Assembly (NCBI GenBank): GCA_964521865.1
Contig: CAZFTJ010000004.1
Span: 124,001 to 188,000 of the forward strand
DNA length: 64,000 nt
Source of the DNA: CAYSRJ01 sp964521865
Lineage (GTDB): Bacteria > Spirochaetota > B62-G9 > DRHN01
Direction: 5' to 3'
Shown here piece after piece: positions 16,592-26,060 of the stretch. How positions within the stretch are numbered: the first letter of the stretch is position 1; the number at the start of each line of letters is the position of its first letter. The notes below the pieces were generated by a model. It was not told where the DNA came from and searched no databases. It was given only the letters and a program-made list of their open reading frames with translations. The translations under genes were made by a program, and so were the position numbers.

Positions 16592-17887
16592 TCAAGAAAA
16601 AAACCGATACTTCAAGCTCCGGAGGCTCAGATAATTCGCCTCAACGGTTTTTTCTATATCCTCATCGTTGTGAGCAGCAGAAACAAAAGAGGCTTCAAAC
16701 TGTGAAGGCGCAAGATATATGCCGTTTGCAAGCATTTCATGAAAGTAATGTGAAAAGAGCTTTGTATCCGAAGTAACGGCCGAATCATACTCATGAACAT
16801 CCTGCTTCGTAAAAAACAGGCTCATCATCGACCCTACCCTGTTCATCCGGAAATTCAGGCGCAGCTTTCTCAAGTTTCCCCTCATACCTTCTTCCAGAAG
16901 CCCGGACGATTTTTCCAGTGCCGGATATACATTGTCCTTTTTCAAAATCGACAGGGTTTCATATCCTGCCGCCATTGCAAGGGGGTTTCCCGAAAGGGTT
17001 CCCGCCTGGTACACCGGTCCCTCGGGAGCAAGCTGCTCCATATATTTTCTCTTTCCGCCGAAAGCGCCGACCGGCAATCCGCCGCCGATTATCTTGCCGA
17101 GGCAGGTAAGATCGGGCTCAATGCCGTAGAGCTCCTGGGCTCCTCCCAGAGAAACCCTGAAACCGGTGATCACCTCATCGAAAATGAGAATGATGTCCTC
17201 CTCCCGGGTGATCTTTCTCAGTTTTTGCAAAAAGCCGTTGTCGGGCGGAATCACCCCCGCATTTCCCATAACCGGCTCCAGAATCACCGCCGATATCTGC
17301 GATCTGTTTGAATCGATCAGCCTCTCAACCGATTCGATATCGTTGAACCGGGCAATCAACGTATCTTTCGCGGTATGCTCCGTAATCCCCGGGCTGCCGG
17401 GAATACCCAAAGTGAGCACTCCGGAGCCGGCCTTTATGAGGAAGCTGTCGCCGTGCCCGTGGTAGCACCCCTCGAATTTGATGATTTTGCTCCGTCCGGA
17501 ACAGCCGCGGGCAAGACGGACTGCGCTCATGGTTGCTTCAGTGCCGGAATTCACCATCCGGACCAGCTCGATCGACGGATAAATATCCGTAATCAACTCA
17601 GCAAGCTTTATTTCAACCTCTGTGTTGGCACCGAAACTCGTTCCTCTGGATGCGTACTCGTCGAGCATTTTCAGTATTCGATCATCCGCATGTCCCAGAA
17701 TGAGCGGTCCCCATGAGCATACGTAGTCGATATACCCGTTTCCGTCGACATCGAAGATTTTCGACCCTTTTCCCCGTTGTATGTATACGGGGTCCATCTG
17801 CACCGACCTGAATGCGCGAACGGGGCTGTTCACACCGCCGGGAATTACCTTCCGGGCTCTCTGAAATAATCTTTCGGATCTTTTCAA
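16592..17887 (-). CDS. hemL: Glutamate-1-semialdehyde 2,1-aminomutase
   Basis: This is a 431-residue class-III PLP aminotransferase that converts glutamate-1-semialdehyde to 5-aminolevulinate, the second step of the C5 route to tetrapyrroles. The N-terminus RVIPGGVNSPVRAF is diagnostic of HemL. The PLP lysine is in CLGKIIGGGLPVGAFGG, and the cofactor Asp is in LIFDEVITGFR. The length matches the family. It is the last gene of the long minus-strand haem operon, ending 15 bases from the converging zinc-ribbon gene. All conserved blocks are intact. Confidence 0.95.
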   Translation of the reverse strand: MKRSERLFQRARKVIPGGVNSPVRAFRSVQMDPVYIQRGKGSKIFDVDGNGYIDYVCSWGPLILGHADDRILKMLDEYASRGTSFGANTEVEIKLAELITDIYPSIELVRMVNSGTEATMSAVRLARGCSGRSKIIKFEGCYHGHGDSFLIKAGSGVLTLGIPGSPGITEHTAKDTLIARFNDIESVERLIDSNRSQISAVILEPVMGNAGVIPPDNGFLQKLRKITREEDIILIFDEVITGFRVSLGGAQELYGIEPDLTCLGKIIGGGLPVGAFGGKRKYMEQLAPEGPVYQAGTLSGNPLAMAAGYETLSILKKDNVYPALEKSSGLLEEGMRGNLRKLRLNFRMNRVGSMMSLFFTKQDVHEYDSAVTSDTKLFSHYFHEMLANGIYLAPSQFEASFVSAAHNDEDIEKTVEANYLSLRSLKYRFFS

Positions 17888-17900
17888 CTCTAGACTCCGG

Positions 17901-18896
17901 TTACTCCAGAAAATATTTGACGCGTGTTTTTTTGAATTCCTTCACACTGAACAAAACCAGAAAATCCTCACAGTCGATCTTCCGGGCCATTTCATCAATA
18001 ACCGTTAAACATTCCTCTTTTTCCCTCCTGTGGACCATGGCATAGAGCGCATATCTCCACTCAGGACAGGTCTGCCGTTGATAGCAGTGCGTCACATCGG
18101 GATACCGGGCCAGACTCCGGCCGGCAGCGGCAATACGGTTTTGAGGAACGTTAAAGCAGGCCATCCCGTTTGCCTGAAAACCGACTCTTCTGTGCCGCAA
18201 AACAGCCGATATCCTTTTGATTGCACCAGCCTCATGCAGGCGGCGAATGCGATGGAACAGGGTGCTCTCGTCGATTTGAAGGTATTCGGCAATGTTCTCC
18301 CACGGCTTCGCCACCAGCGGCAGGCCCTCCTGAAGGCGCACAATCAGCCGCTTATCCGATTCCGACAGCTTCACCTCTTTTTCCGGCTGCGGTGCCGCAC
18401 GGCATATCAGAACGGGTTTCCCGTCCGTGAATTGAAGCTGCACACCTATCTTAAATCTCTTCAGAGAGGGCAGAACAAGATATTCGACCGGATCAATTCC
18501 GTCAAAGAGCTTTTTGAGCTCATCGCTGAAATCACGATCCCGCTTCAGGGTCAGCGTAAACCAGATATTGTATTGATTCTCGCGCAGATAATTATGGCTG
18601 ACGCCCGGGTGATCGTTTATCCGTTCCGATACCGCGTCAACCGTATGTTTTTCCGTTTTGACCGCAACGAGCGTGCTTTTATACCCCAGTCCGGCTGCAT
18701 TAAAAATAGCAGACAGCTCTCTGATTATATCCTGCTCCGTAAAGCGACGGAGCTTTTGTATAACCTCCTTCTCCGAGATCCCGCACCTGGTGCCGATATA
18801 TTCAAAGGGACGAGTAACAAGAGGGATATCCCGCTGTATTTCTTCGAGAAGCAGTTTTTCTTCATTCTGAAAAACGGGCCGGATAGTCATTTTCAC
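17901..18896 (-). CDS. ahbAB: Siroheme decarboxylase, AhbA-AhbB fused in one chain
   Basis: This 331-residue protein consists of two Lrp/AsnC-like halves. Each has a winged helix plus a RAM-like domain: residues ~8-160 (DIPLVTRPFEYIGTRCGISE...) and ~175-331 (GLPLVAKPWENIAEYLQIDE...). The repeated LPLVxxPWxxIA/IPLVTRPFEYIG motif marks the siroheme decarboxylase family. The usual enzyme is a heterodimer of AhbA and AhbB; here both are in a single gene. It removes two acetate carboxyls of siroheme to give 12,18-didecarboxysiroheme. Flanking hemL, ahbD, hemB and ahbC leave little doubt about the pathway. The GTG start at 18896 has only a weak AGG upstream; an ATG six bases further in is possible. 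Confidence 0.88.
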   Translation of the reverse strand: MKMTIRPVFQNEEKLLLEEIQRDIPLVTRPFEYIGTRCGISEKEVIQKLRRFTEQDIIRELSAIFNAAGLGYKSTLVAVKTEKHTVDAVSERINDHPGVSHNYLRENQYNIWFTLTLKRDRDFSDELKKLFDGIDPVEYLVLPSLKRFKIGVQLQFTDGKPVLICRAAPQPEKEVKLSESDKRLIVRLQEGLPLVAKPWENIAEYLQIDESTLFHRIRRLHEAGAIKRISAVLRHRRVGFQANGMACFNVPQNRIAAAGRSLARYPDVTHCYQRQTCPEWRYALYAMVHRREKEECLTVIDEMARKIDCEDFLVLFSVKEFKKTRVKYFLE

Positions 18897-19018
18897 GTGC
18901 CTGTCGTTTTTTAATTGTCTGCCGTTCGGCCTCCGAGCAGTGCCGGTGCAGATCCCCGATCTGTTGTACGGCGTTTCGCGATATTCGACGCGGTTCGTTA
19001 ATTCCTCCGGTGATTCGA

Positions 19019-19040
19019 TATCATCCGGATGCGAAGCGTC
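19019..19040 (-). repeat. Degenerate copy of the dispersed palindrome
   Basis: ATCATCCGGATGCGAAGCGTC matches the core of the element at 34758, but the right arm is lost. It sits in the 158-base spacer between ahbD and ahbAB. Confidence 0.5.
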
Positions 19041-19054
19041 AGGGCAATTTTTCG

Positions 19055-20143
19055 CTAGCCGCCTGAAGCGCTGCCTGCCGAAGCCATCGGCCGATAAACG
19101 CAGTAGGGTTCCTCGTCAAGATAATCACCGGTCGTTGCAAAAGCCCGTGCCCTGCAGCCCCCGCACACCCGCCTGTACTCGCATATTCCGCATCTGCCGT
19201 TATAGCCGTCGACATCCCTCATTTTTAAAAACAGCGGCGAGGTTTCCCAGATCGTCCTGAAATCATAGGCGTTCTCTCGTACGTCTCCGGCCTTTTCTTC
19301 TAAAAATCCGCAGATCTGCACGCGGCCCGTGTTGGAGATGAATGCAAAGGACTGTCCCCCAAGGCACCCCTTGGTCATCGCGCTAAGTCCGTGGGTCTCG
19401 ACCGCTACCCTATCGCCCTTCTCCCTTTCCTTCTGCCTGAAAATTCTGTAGTAGTGCGGGGCGCAGGTCGGTTTGAGCTGAATCGGTGCATCCAGACTTC
19501 TTTCATAAATCCATGTCAGCACATTTTCATACTCCTGCGGGTCGATCTCATAATCCGCGAGGTCGCTCCCCCTTCCGGTGGGAACAAGCAAAAAAGGGTG
19601 AAAGCCGACGGCACCCAGATCGATTGCGAGCCGAAGCATCCCGTCGATCTGGCTGCAATTAAGTTTTGTAATGGTCGAGTTTATCTGAAACTCCAGACCC
19701 TCCTCCCGAGCAATGCGCGCGGCGTTCAGCACGGCATCGAATGCGCCGTCGATCTGCCTGAATGAGTCGTGGGTCTTTCTGTCCGCTCCGTCAATACTGA
19801 GACTTATCCTCATGATGCCGGATTCTTTCATTGTACGGGTATTTTCACGATCCATCAGCAGTCCGCAGGGAGCCATCACCATTCTCAACCCGAGTTTTGT
19901 ACCGTATTCCGCAATCTCATATATATCGCTTCGGGCCATCGGCTCTCCGCCGGTCAGTATGATTATCGGCTTTGCAAAGGAGGCGATATTCTCAAGAACC
20001 CTGAAGCACTCCTCGCGTGTAAATTCACCTGCAAATTCTCTGTCGGACGATGAAGCCCGGCAGTGCCTGCAGTTGAGGGGACATCGCTTCGTCACTTCCC
20101 AGGCAATCAGCCTGGGCAGGTTTTTTGCACGCATTTTATCCAT
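19055..20143 (-). CDS. ahbD: AhbD, radical SAM haem synthase (Fe-coproporphyrin III decarboxylase)
   Basis: This is a 362-residue radical SAM/SPASM protein. The SAM cluster motif is CPLNCRHC in the start WEVTKRCPLNCRHCRASSS, followed by TGGEPMAR. The C-terminal SPASM cysteines are in GRCGICEYRRVCGGCRARA and YLDEEPYC. These features match AhbD, which oxidatively decarboxylates two propionates of Fe-coproporphyrin III to form haem b in the siroheme-dependent route. NirJ and AhbC are the main alternatives; the ending CGGCRARA...EEPYC favours AhbD, and AhbC is separately present at 21132. The operon order supports this. The Gly/Ser-rich last residues (ASAGSASGG) look non-essential. Confidence 0.85.
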   Translation of the reverse strand: MDKMRAKNLPRLIAWEVTKRCPLNCRHCRASSSDREFAGEFTREECFRVLENIASFAKPIIILTGGEPMARSDIYEIAEYGTKLGLRMVMAPCGLLMDRENTRTMKESGIMRISLSIDGADRKTHDSFRQIDGAFDAVLNAARIAREEGLEFQINSTITKLNCSQIDGMLRLAIDLGAVGFHPFLLVPTGRGSDLADYEIDPQEYENVLTWIYERSLDAPIQLKPTCAPHYYRIFRQKEREKGDRVAVETHGLSAMTKGCLGGQSFAFISNTGRVQICGFLEEKAGDVRENAYDFRTIWETSPLFLKMRDVDGYNGRCGICEYRRVCGGCRARAFATTGDYLDEEPYCVYRPMASAGSASGG

Positions 20144-20160
20144 GATCCTTTTTTCCCGTT

Positions 20161-21135
20161 TTATGAACCGAGCTCCCGGGCTGCATCCTTTGCGAAATAG
20201 GTAAGTATGATATCAGCCCCCGCCCTTTTGATCGAGTACAAAACCTCCATCATTGCCATTTTGCCGTCGATCCACCCATTCCGTTCCGCAGCCCTGATGC
20301 AGGAGAATTCCCCGCTCACGTTGTAGGCCGCCACCGGAATACGGAACCTGTTTTTCACCCTGTAAATTATGTCCAGGTATGACAGGGCCGGCTTGACCAT
20401 GACGATATCGGCCCCCTCCTCGATATCAAGCTCCACCTCCCGTAATGCTTCGGCCCCGTTTCCGGGGTCCATCTGATACCCCTTTCTGTCGCCGAATTTG
20501 GGAGGCGATTCTGCAGCATCCCTGAAGGGTCCGTAGAATGCCGATGCGTACTTCGCCGAATACGACATGATCGGAGTATCGACGAAACCGTTTTCATCGA
20601 GTATTTTTCGTATTGCTCCCACCCGCCCATCCATCATGTCGGAGGGGGCTACCATATCCGCCCCCGCCTTTGCATGGGACAAGGCCGCTCTGGCAAGCAG
20701 CTCGAGCGTCGCGTCATTGTCGACTCCGCCGTTTTTGACAACGCCGCAGTGGCCGTGGCTCGTGTATTCGCACATGCAGACGTCCGTAATCACCAGCAGA
20801 TCCGGCAGTTTGTCCTTGACCGCGCGAACCGCTCTCTGGACAATACCGTTATCGTCGTATCCCTCGGAACCGAGCTCGTCCTTCTTTTCAGGAATCCCAA
20901 AAAGAATAATCCCGGGGATCTGAAGATTTTTTACTTCGATGCACTCGTCGATGAGTGTATCTATAGATAGCTGATAATTGCCCGGCATCGACTGAATTGC
21001 ATTTTTAACGTTTTTACCGGGACATACAAAAAGCGGATAAATCAGATCGTTCACGGAGAGCCCTGTCTCCCGCACCAGCCTCCTTAGGTTTTCGTCTTTA
21101 CGTAATCTCCGCATTCGTACGACAGGAAAACTCAC
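20161..21135 (-). CDS. hemB: Delta-aminolevulinic acid dehydratase (porphobilinogen synthase)
   Basis: This 324-residue HemB condenses two 5-aminolevulinates to porphobilinogen. The cysteine-rich metal site is CMCEYTSHGHCG, which indicates a zinc-dependent enzyme. The Schiff-base lysines are in YSAKYAS and MVKPALSYLD. The start is a GTG at 21135 that overlaps the end of ahbC by four bases, preceded by GGAGGCG. The N-terminal MRRLRKDENLRRLVRET is the normal family start. It is an intact core enzyme of the haem operon. Confidence 0.95.
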   Translation of the reverse strand: MSFPVVRMRRLRKDENLRRLVRETGLSVNDLIYPLFVCPGKNVKNAIQSMPGNYQLSIDTLIDECIEVKNLQIPGIILFGIPEKKDELGSEGYDDNGIVQRAVRAVKDKLPDLLVITDVCMCEYTSHGHCGVVKNGGVDNDATLELLARAALSHAKAGADMVAPSDMMDGRVGAIRKILDENGFVDTPIMSYSAKYASAFYGPFRDAAESPPKFGDRKGYQMDPGNGAEALREVELDIEEGADIVMVKPALSYLDIIYRVKNRFRIPVAAYNVSGEFSCIRAAERNGWIDGKMAMMEVLYSIKRAGADIILTYFAKDAARELGS

Positions 21136-22334
21136 ACCGCCTCCCGTTCTCCGGCAACGCCTATTTCTTTATCGGTCAGGTAGCAGGCAGGATCCTCCGC
21201 CCATATATCTCCCGTGACCGCCTCGGCCCGCACTCTGAAGTTCCCTCCGCAGATATCAAGATAGGCACACCGTGCGCATCTTCCCTTCACGTATCGCTTT
21301 TTGTCCTTCAGCCTGTTCATCAGGGGGTCCGACAGATCCGTCCATATTTTGCCGAACGGACGGTCTTTCACATTACCAAAGGAGTAGTGTCTCCAGAACT
21401 GATCGGCGTGAACCGAACCGTCCCAGCTTACACAGCCTATCCCGTGACCGGAACTGTTTCCGCCGTTCATTTTCAGAAGCTTTAAAACCTCAGTCGCCCT
21501 TTCGGGGTATTCTTTCAGCATTCTCAGGTACAGGTACACCCCGTCTACGTGATTGTCGACGGTCAGCACCTCGACTTTCCTGCCCCGCCGGTGGAGCCGG
21601 GCGGTTCTGTCGATGATGAGGTCGACGGCATCCCTGGTCTGTTCTTTCGTCAGGTCTTCGTCAATAAGCTGCGAGCCTCTCCCCGCGTATACGAGGTGGT
21701 AGAAGCATATTCGTTCGATATTTTCCTCCTCCAGGAGATCAAAAATCCCCGGAACGTCGTCGACATTCCTCCTGTTGACGGTGAACCTCAGCCCCACTTT
21801 TATACCAGATTCCTTGCAATGATGAATTCCGGTGAGAGCTCTCTCGAATGCACCCTTTACTCCTCTGAATCTGTCGTTTGTATCTCCAAGACCGTCGAGA
21901 CTCACACCAACATACGATACGCCGATTGCTTTGAGCCGGTGGGCGACCTTCCTGCTGATCATGGTTCCGTTTGTCGAAACGACCACCCGCATACCCTGTT
22001 CTCCTGCATATTTTCCAAGCTCGAAGATATCCTCTCGTGCAAGCGGTTCCCCGCCTGAAAAAAGCACCACCGGAACGCCGAAACCTCCGAGATCGGAGAG
22101 CATCTTCTTCCCCTCTTCCGTGGTCATTTCATCGTGATAGTCCATGCCTTCCGACTGCGAGTAGCAGTGAACGCAGCGAAGGTTGCAGTTTCTCGTGACA
22201 TTCCACACGACCACGGGTTTTTTATCCGATGAGAACTGCAGCATGCTGGACGGAAGCTTCTTCGACTGTCTCCCGTAGCGCAGAACATCGGAGGGTTCCA
22301 CCGTACCGCAGTACAGTTTTGATATGCCAGTCAT
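21132..22334 (-). CDS. ahbC: AhbC, radical SAM 12,18-didecarboxysiroheme deacetylase
   Basis: This is a 400-residue radical SAM/SPASM enzyme. The motif is CNLRCVHC in VWNVTRNCNLRCVHCYS, with SGGEPLAR downstream. The C-terminal auxiliary-cluster region includes GRCARCAYLDICGGNFRVRAE and AEDPACY. Length and motifs fit AhbC, which removes the two acetate side chains of didecarboxysiroheme to form Fe-coproporphyrin III. It overlaps hemB by four bases and its start overlaps cobA-hemD by four bases, so the genes are translationally coupled. NirJ of haem d1 synthesis is a close relative, but no other nir gene is present. Confidence 0.88.
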   Translation of the reverse strand: MTGISKLYCGTVEPSDVLRYGRQSKKLPSSMLQFSSDKKPVVVWNVTRNCNLRCVHCYSQSEGMDYHDEMTTEEGKKMLSDLGGFGVPVVLFSGGEPLAREDIFELGKYAGEQGMRVVVSTNGTMISRKVAHRLKAIGVSYVGVSLDGLGDTNDRFRGVKGAFERALTGIHHCKESGIKVGLRFTVNRRNVDDVPGIFDLLEEENIERICFYHLVYAGRGSQLIDEDLTKEQTRDAVDLIIDRTARLHRRGRKVEVLTVDNHVDGVYLYLRMLKEYPERATEVLKLLKMNGGNSSGHGIGCVSWDGSVHADQFWRHYSFGNVKDRPFGKIWTDLSDPLMNRLKDKKRYVKGRCARCAYLDICGGNFRVRAEAVTGDIWAEDPACYLTDKEIGVAGEREAV

Positions 22335-23842
22335 GTTTTTCCTCCGTAAAATCCAAGCAGTGCTTCCACCAGTCCGGGTATGGTGTGCTCTTTTGCCTCC
22401 AGATCAATTGAAAAACCCGCATCACAAACCGCTTTCGACGTAACGGGGCCGATGCTCGCAATTTTGAAACGCTTCTCCCCGCGATAGAGTCTGAAAAAAT
22501 TTTTTACCGTCGAAGAGCTCGTAAAGGTTACCCAGTCGACACTCCTCCCGTTGAATTGTCTGTCAAACTCCTTTTGATCCAATTCTCCCGAAACAGTTCT
22601 GTACCCGACAATTGCGTCGCACCGTCCGCCAAGCAGTCTAATGGTCTTTTCGATGTGGTCTCTCGCCTTGTCCGAGCTGACAAAAAGAAACTTTTTGTTT
22701 TTTATTTCGTGCTGCCTGATAAATTCCCCGGTGAAGCATTCGGCGACGTACTCACTTGGCTGAAAGTCAACCTTTACATGAAACGCCTCAAGCTCTTTTT
22801 TCGTGACAGGGCCGATCACGGCAAGTTTCACTCCGTATAAATCCCGTATATCCCTTCTGTAAAAGAAGTGTTCGAAAAACATATGCACACCGTTCACGCT
22901 GGTAAAGATGAGCCAGTCGTAGTCCTGAATACGTTCTGCAGCGTCGTCCAGAAGGCTGTAATCATCGACAGGTTCGATTCTTATGACGGGAATTTCTATG
23001 GCTTCGGCGCCCAATTCCTCGAGCATCGCAACAAACGTGCTTGCCTGCGGCCTGCTCCGTGTGACCACGATTTTTTTTCCGAACAGAGGCCCCGATTCAT
23101 ACCAGTTCAGCTTCTCCCTGAGCGCCACCACTTCCCCGATAACGACAAGCGCCGGAGGCCGGAGGTTCTCTTCATCGGCGCGCCGGGCGATATTTTGCAG
23201 TGTTCCTATAATTACCTCCTGATCGGGAAAGGTCCCGCGTCTTATGACTGCAACAGGAGTTTTTTCACTCTTCCCGTATTTCATGAGAGTCTCGGCAATG
23301 GCCGGGAGATTTTTAACTCCCATGAAAAAGACCAGGGTGCCTGAAACGGCTGCGAGCCCTGACCAGTTAACGACACTCCTTTCCTTCAGCGGGTTTTCAT
23401 GTCCGGTAACGAATGTAACGGATGAAACGAAATCCCTGTGGGTAAGGGGAATACCCGCATACGCAGGCACAGCCGCTGCCGCAGTTACACCGGGCACGAC
23501 TTCAAAGGACACGCCCCTTTTCGCAAGTGCGAGCGCCTCTTCGCCACCCCTTCCGAAAATAAATGGGTCGCCCCCTTTCAGACGAACAACGGTTTTTCCC
23601 TCCTGTGCCTTTTTCACAAGCAGGTTATTGATCTGATCCTGCTTGAGCGTGTGACTGCCGGCCTTTTTCCCGACATAAATCTTCTCAGCATTTTCGTTCA
23701 TATAGCTCAGAAGCTTTTTCGGCACAAGATAGTCGTAAAGCAGGACATCGGCATTCTGCAGACAGCGTACGCCTTTTACAGTAAAAAGGCCGGGATCGCC
23801 GGGTCCCGCTCCGACCAGATACACCTTCCCACCTGTCATCAT
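22331..23842 (-). CDS. cobA-hemD: Fused uroporphyrinogen-III C-methyltransferase / uroporphyrinogen-III synthase
   Basis: This is a 503-residue bifunctional protein. Residues 1-245 are a SUMT/CobA methyltransferase: VYLVGAGPGDPGLFTVKG at the N-terminus, VVRLKGGDPFIFGRGGEE, and PVAVIRRGTFPDQ. Residues ~255-500 are HemD, with the weakly conserved synthase fold (GKKIVVTRSRPQASTF, VDWVTFTSSSTVKNFF, IASIGPVTSKA). HemD closes hydroxymethylbilane to uroporphyrinogen III, and CobA methylates it to precorrin-2 on the way to siroheme. Such fusions are common in Firmicutes and anaerobic Proteobacteria. It lies between ahbC and hemC in a gapless operon. Confidence 0.93.
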   Translation of the reverse strand: MMTGGKVYLVGAGPGDPGLFTVKGVRCLQNADVLLYDYLVPKKLLSYMNENAEKIYVGKKAGSHTLKQDQINNLLVKKAQEGKTVVRLKGGDPFIFGRGGEEALALAKRGVSFEVVPGVTAAAAVPAYAGIPLTHRDFVSSVTFVTGHENPLKERSVVNWSGLAAVSGTLVFFMGVKNLPAIAETLMKYGKSEKTPVAVIRRGTFPDQEVIIGTLQNIARRADEENLRPPALVVIGEVVALREKLNWYESGPLFGKKIVVTRSRPQASTFVAMLEELGAEAIEIPVIRIEPVDDYSLLDDAAERIQDYDWLIFTSVNGVHMFFEHFFYRRDIRDLYGVKLAVIGPVTKKELEAFHVKVDFQPSEYVAECFTGEFIRQHEIKNKKFLFVSSDKARDHIEKTIRLLGGRCDAIVGYRTVSGELDQKEFDRQFNGRSVDWVTFTSSSTVKNFFRLYRGEKRFKIASIGPVTSKAVCDAGFSIDLEAKEHTIPGLVEALLGFYGGKT

Positions 23843-23845
23843 TCT

Positions 23846-24790
23846 TCAGACTCCCCGCTTCTCCAGTGCTCTCAGTATTTCAGCCCCTCCTGCATCCAGC
23901 AGTTCTTCGGCAAGCATGGCACCAAGGCGTTCAGCGTCTTCAGATTTTCCCTTAACGCTCCTTTTGACCATATGCGAGCCGTCAAGCGATGCTACCATAC
24001 CGGTAATTTCCAGGCTGTTTTCCTCGATACGCCCGCATGCGCCGACCGGTGCATGGCATCCCGCCCGAAGCCTTTTGAGAAAGCTTCTTTCGGCTGCAAC
24101 CGCGGCAAGGCTTTCACCGTGATTCAGAGTGCTGATCACTCCCATGATATCTCCGTCGTCGCGTCGAATTTCGAGGGCCAGCGCACCCTGGCCCGCTGCC
24201 GGAAGCATGATCTCATGCCCGATTATTTCTGAAATTTTGTTTTCAAGGTTCAGCCTTTTTACACCCGCATAAGCAACAATAATGCCATCGAGTTTCTGGG
24301 TATAGAGTTTTTTGATTCTCGTATCGAGATTTCCGCGTAAATCGACGATTTGAAAGTCCCGCCTGAAGTAGAGAAGCTGGGATTTGCGCCTCAGGCTGCT
24401 CGTGCCGATTTCTGCACCCGGGCGCAGGTTTCTGAGTCCGGTTCTTTCACGCGTGCCGTACTTTTTCCCCGTAATAAGAACATCATTGCTCAACTGTCGA
24501 AAAGGCACGGCACCGATCGTGAGCTCACCGGGAATCTTTGTGGGAAGATCCTTGGCGCTGTGAACAGCGATATCTATGGCCCCGCTCAAAAGGGCTTTCT
24601 CGATATCTTTAGTAAAAAAACCCTTATCCGGGAGCCGAAACAGTGACATATCGGTAAATCGGTCGCCTGCCGTTTTTATGGTGACGATTTCACAATGTGT
24701 ATCAAAGCACGCTGTCTCGAGCTGATCCTTTACCCAATGCGCCTGCCTCAGGGCCAGTGTGCTCCCGCGCGTCCCAATCTTAATCCTCAT
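23846..24790 (-). CDS. hemC: Porphobilinogen deaminase (hydroxymethylbilane synthase)
   Basis: This is a 314-residue HemC that polymerises four porphobilinogens onto a dipyrromethane cofactor. The N-terminus MRIKIGTRGSTLALRQAHWV is the family start, and the cofactor-binding cysteine is in LRAGCHAPVGA. The catalytic Asp lies in VHSAKDLPTKIPGELTIGA. I chose the ATG at 24790 because an upstream in-frame ATG at 24823 would add 11 unrelated residues lying inside hemA. The start overlaps the hemA stop by 11 bases, indicating coupled translation. Confidence 0.94.
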   Translation of the reverse strand: MRIKIGTRGSTLALRQAHWVKDQLETACFDTHCEIVTIKTAGDRFTDMSLFRLPDKGFFTKDIEKALLSGAIDIAVHSAKDLPTKIPGELTIGAVPFRQLSNDVLITGKKYGTRERTGLRNLRPGAEIGTSSLRRKSQLLYFRRDFQIVDLRGNLDTRIKKLYTQKLDGIIVAYAGVKRLNLENKISEIIGHEIMLPAAGQGALALEIRRDDGDIMGVISTLNHGESLAAVAAERSFLKRLRAGCHAPVGACGRIEENSLEITGMVASLDGSHMVKRSVKGKSEDAERLGAMLAEELLDAGGAEILRALEKRGV

Positions 24791-26060
24791 GGTCCAGGTA
24801 GTCCTCGAGTTGAAATATCTCACGTATGGTATCCAGACGCATCAATCCGAACTGTGAGTCTTCGTTATACTCCTTTATTTTCATCAGAGGCATCCGGATC
24901 AGTTTTTTCATCATGCTCTTGGTCAAAAGTTCGAGGTTCTTCCAGTCCTCTCTCTTAAACTGCTTTCTATTGTTTTCGAGCGTTTCAATCCTGATATCAT
25001 CGATTTTCTTCTGAAGACCTCTGATTATCGGGGTTATCCTCAGGGTATTCTGCCATTGCAGGAAGTTGTTCGATTCCTCATCGATGATTCGCACCACCTT
25101 TTCTATCTCGGACTTCCTCTTTTCCATGTTTTTACCGATGATTGCTTCGAGATCGTCAATGGAGTAGAGGAAAACATTATGAAGCCTGTCAATCCCGGGA
25201 TCGAAATTACGGGGTACAGAGATATCGATTATAAATAACGGCCGGTGATTTCTCTGCGCCATGATTTTTTTCATGATATCGGAGGTCACGATATATTCGG
25301 GGGAGCTCGTTGAACCTATGACAACGTCGATCTTTGCAAGAGTTTCGGCAATTCCTGAAAATGATACCGCCTGCGCGCATAACCCACGCGCCAGGTTCTC
25401 AGCCCTTTTGAGAGTACGATTACCGATATAAAGATCCCGTATTCCTCTCTCTCTCAGGCACTGCGCCGTTAACTCGCCCATTTCGCCAGCCCCTATGAGG
25501 AGGGCCGAATGCCTGGACAGATCCTTGAATATTTTTTGAGCAAGCTCCACTGCCACACTGCTCACGGAAATCGACCCCGTTCCGATTTCTGTTTCTGTCC
25601 GGGCCCTTTTTCCAACTCTAAAAGCCCAGTGAAAGAGCTTATTTAAAATTATTCCGTTTGTTCTTGCCTCACAGCAGAGACGGTATGAATTTTTTACCTG
25701 CCCGAGTATCTGATTTTCACCCACAACCATAGAATCAATGCCTGCCGAAACCTCAAACAAATGGCGCACAGCCTCCATTCCGCGAAAGGTGTAGAAAAAG
25801 CCCTTTTGCAGGGAAGCGTTTACGCTTTTAACATGTAAAATAAAATGCTGGAGGAATTCTTCCCTCTTCCCGGTATCACCTTTCATGCATGCGTACAGCT
25901 CCGTTCTATTGCAGGTCGAAATGAGAAGCGACTCACGCACAGCCGGTTGATTATGAAGCTCCTTTAACAGATTGATCGTTTCCCCGGAAGAAAAACTGAG
26001 CTTTTCCCTCACTTCAACAGGAGCCGTGATATGATTCAATCCGGTTACTAAGAGCTCCAT
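24780..26060 (-). CDS. hemA: Glutamyl-tRNA reductase
   Basis: This 426-residue HemA reduces glutamyl-tRNA(Glu) to glutamate-1-semialdehyde with NADPH, the entry step of tetrapyrrole synthesis. The N-terminal catalytic region shows GLNHITAPVEVREKLSFS and the nucleophile in STCNRTELY. NADPH binding is in LLIGAGEMGELTAQCL. The C-terminal part is the coiled dimerisation helix. The length is normal. It overlaps sirC upstream by 13 bases and hemC downstream, consistent with a single polycistronic message. Confidence 0.95.
   Translation of the reverse strand: MELLVTGLNHITAPVEVREKLSFSSGETINLLKELHNQPAVRESLLISTCNRTELYACMKGDTGKREEFLQHFILHVKSVNASLQKGFFYTFRGMEAVRHLFEVSAGIDSMVVGENQILGQVKNSYRLCCEARTNGIILNKLFHWAFRVGKRARTETEIGTGSISVSSVAVELAQKIFKDLSRHSALLIGAGEMGELTAQCLRERGIRDLYIGNRTLKRAENLARGLCAQAVSFSGIAETLAKIDVVIGSTSSPEYIVTSDIMKKIMAQRNHRPLFIIDISVPRNFDPGIDRLHNVFLYSIDDLEAIIGKNMEKRKSEIEKVVRIIDEESNNFLQWQNTLRITPIIRGLQKKIDDIRIETLENNRKQFKREDWKNLELLTKSMMKKLIRMPLMKIKEYNEDSQFGLMRLDTIREIFQLEDYLDHED

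Noticed and set aside
18030..18914. 294-codon plus-strand ORF opposite ahbAB
   Set aside because: Antisense shadow of a recognised siroheme decarboxylase; the translation has no family pattern.
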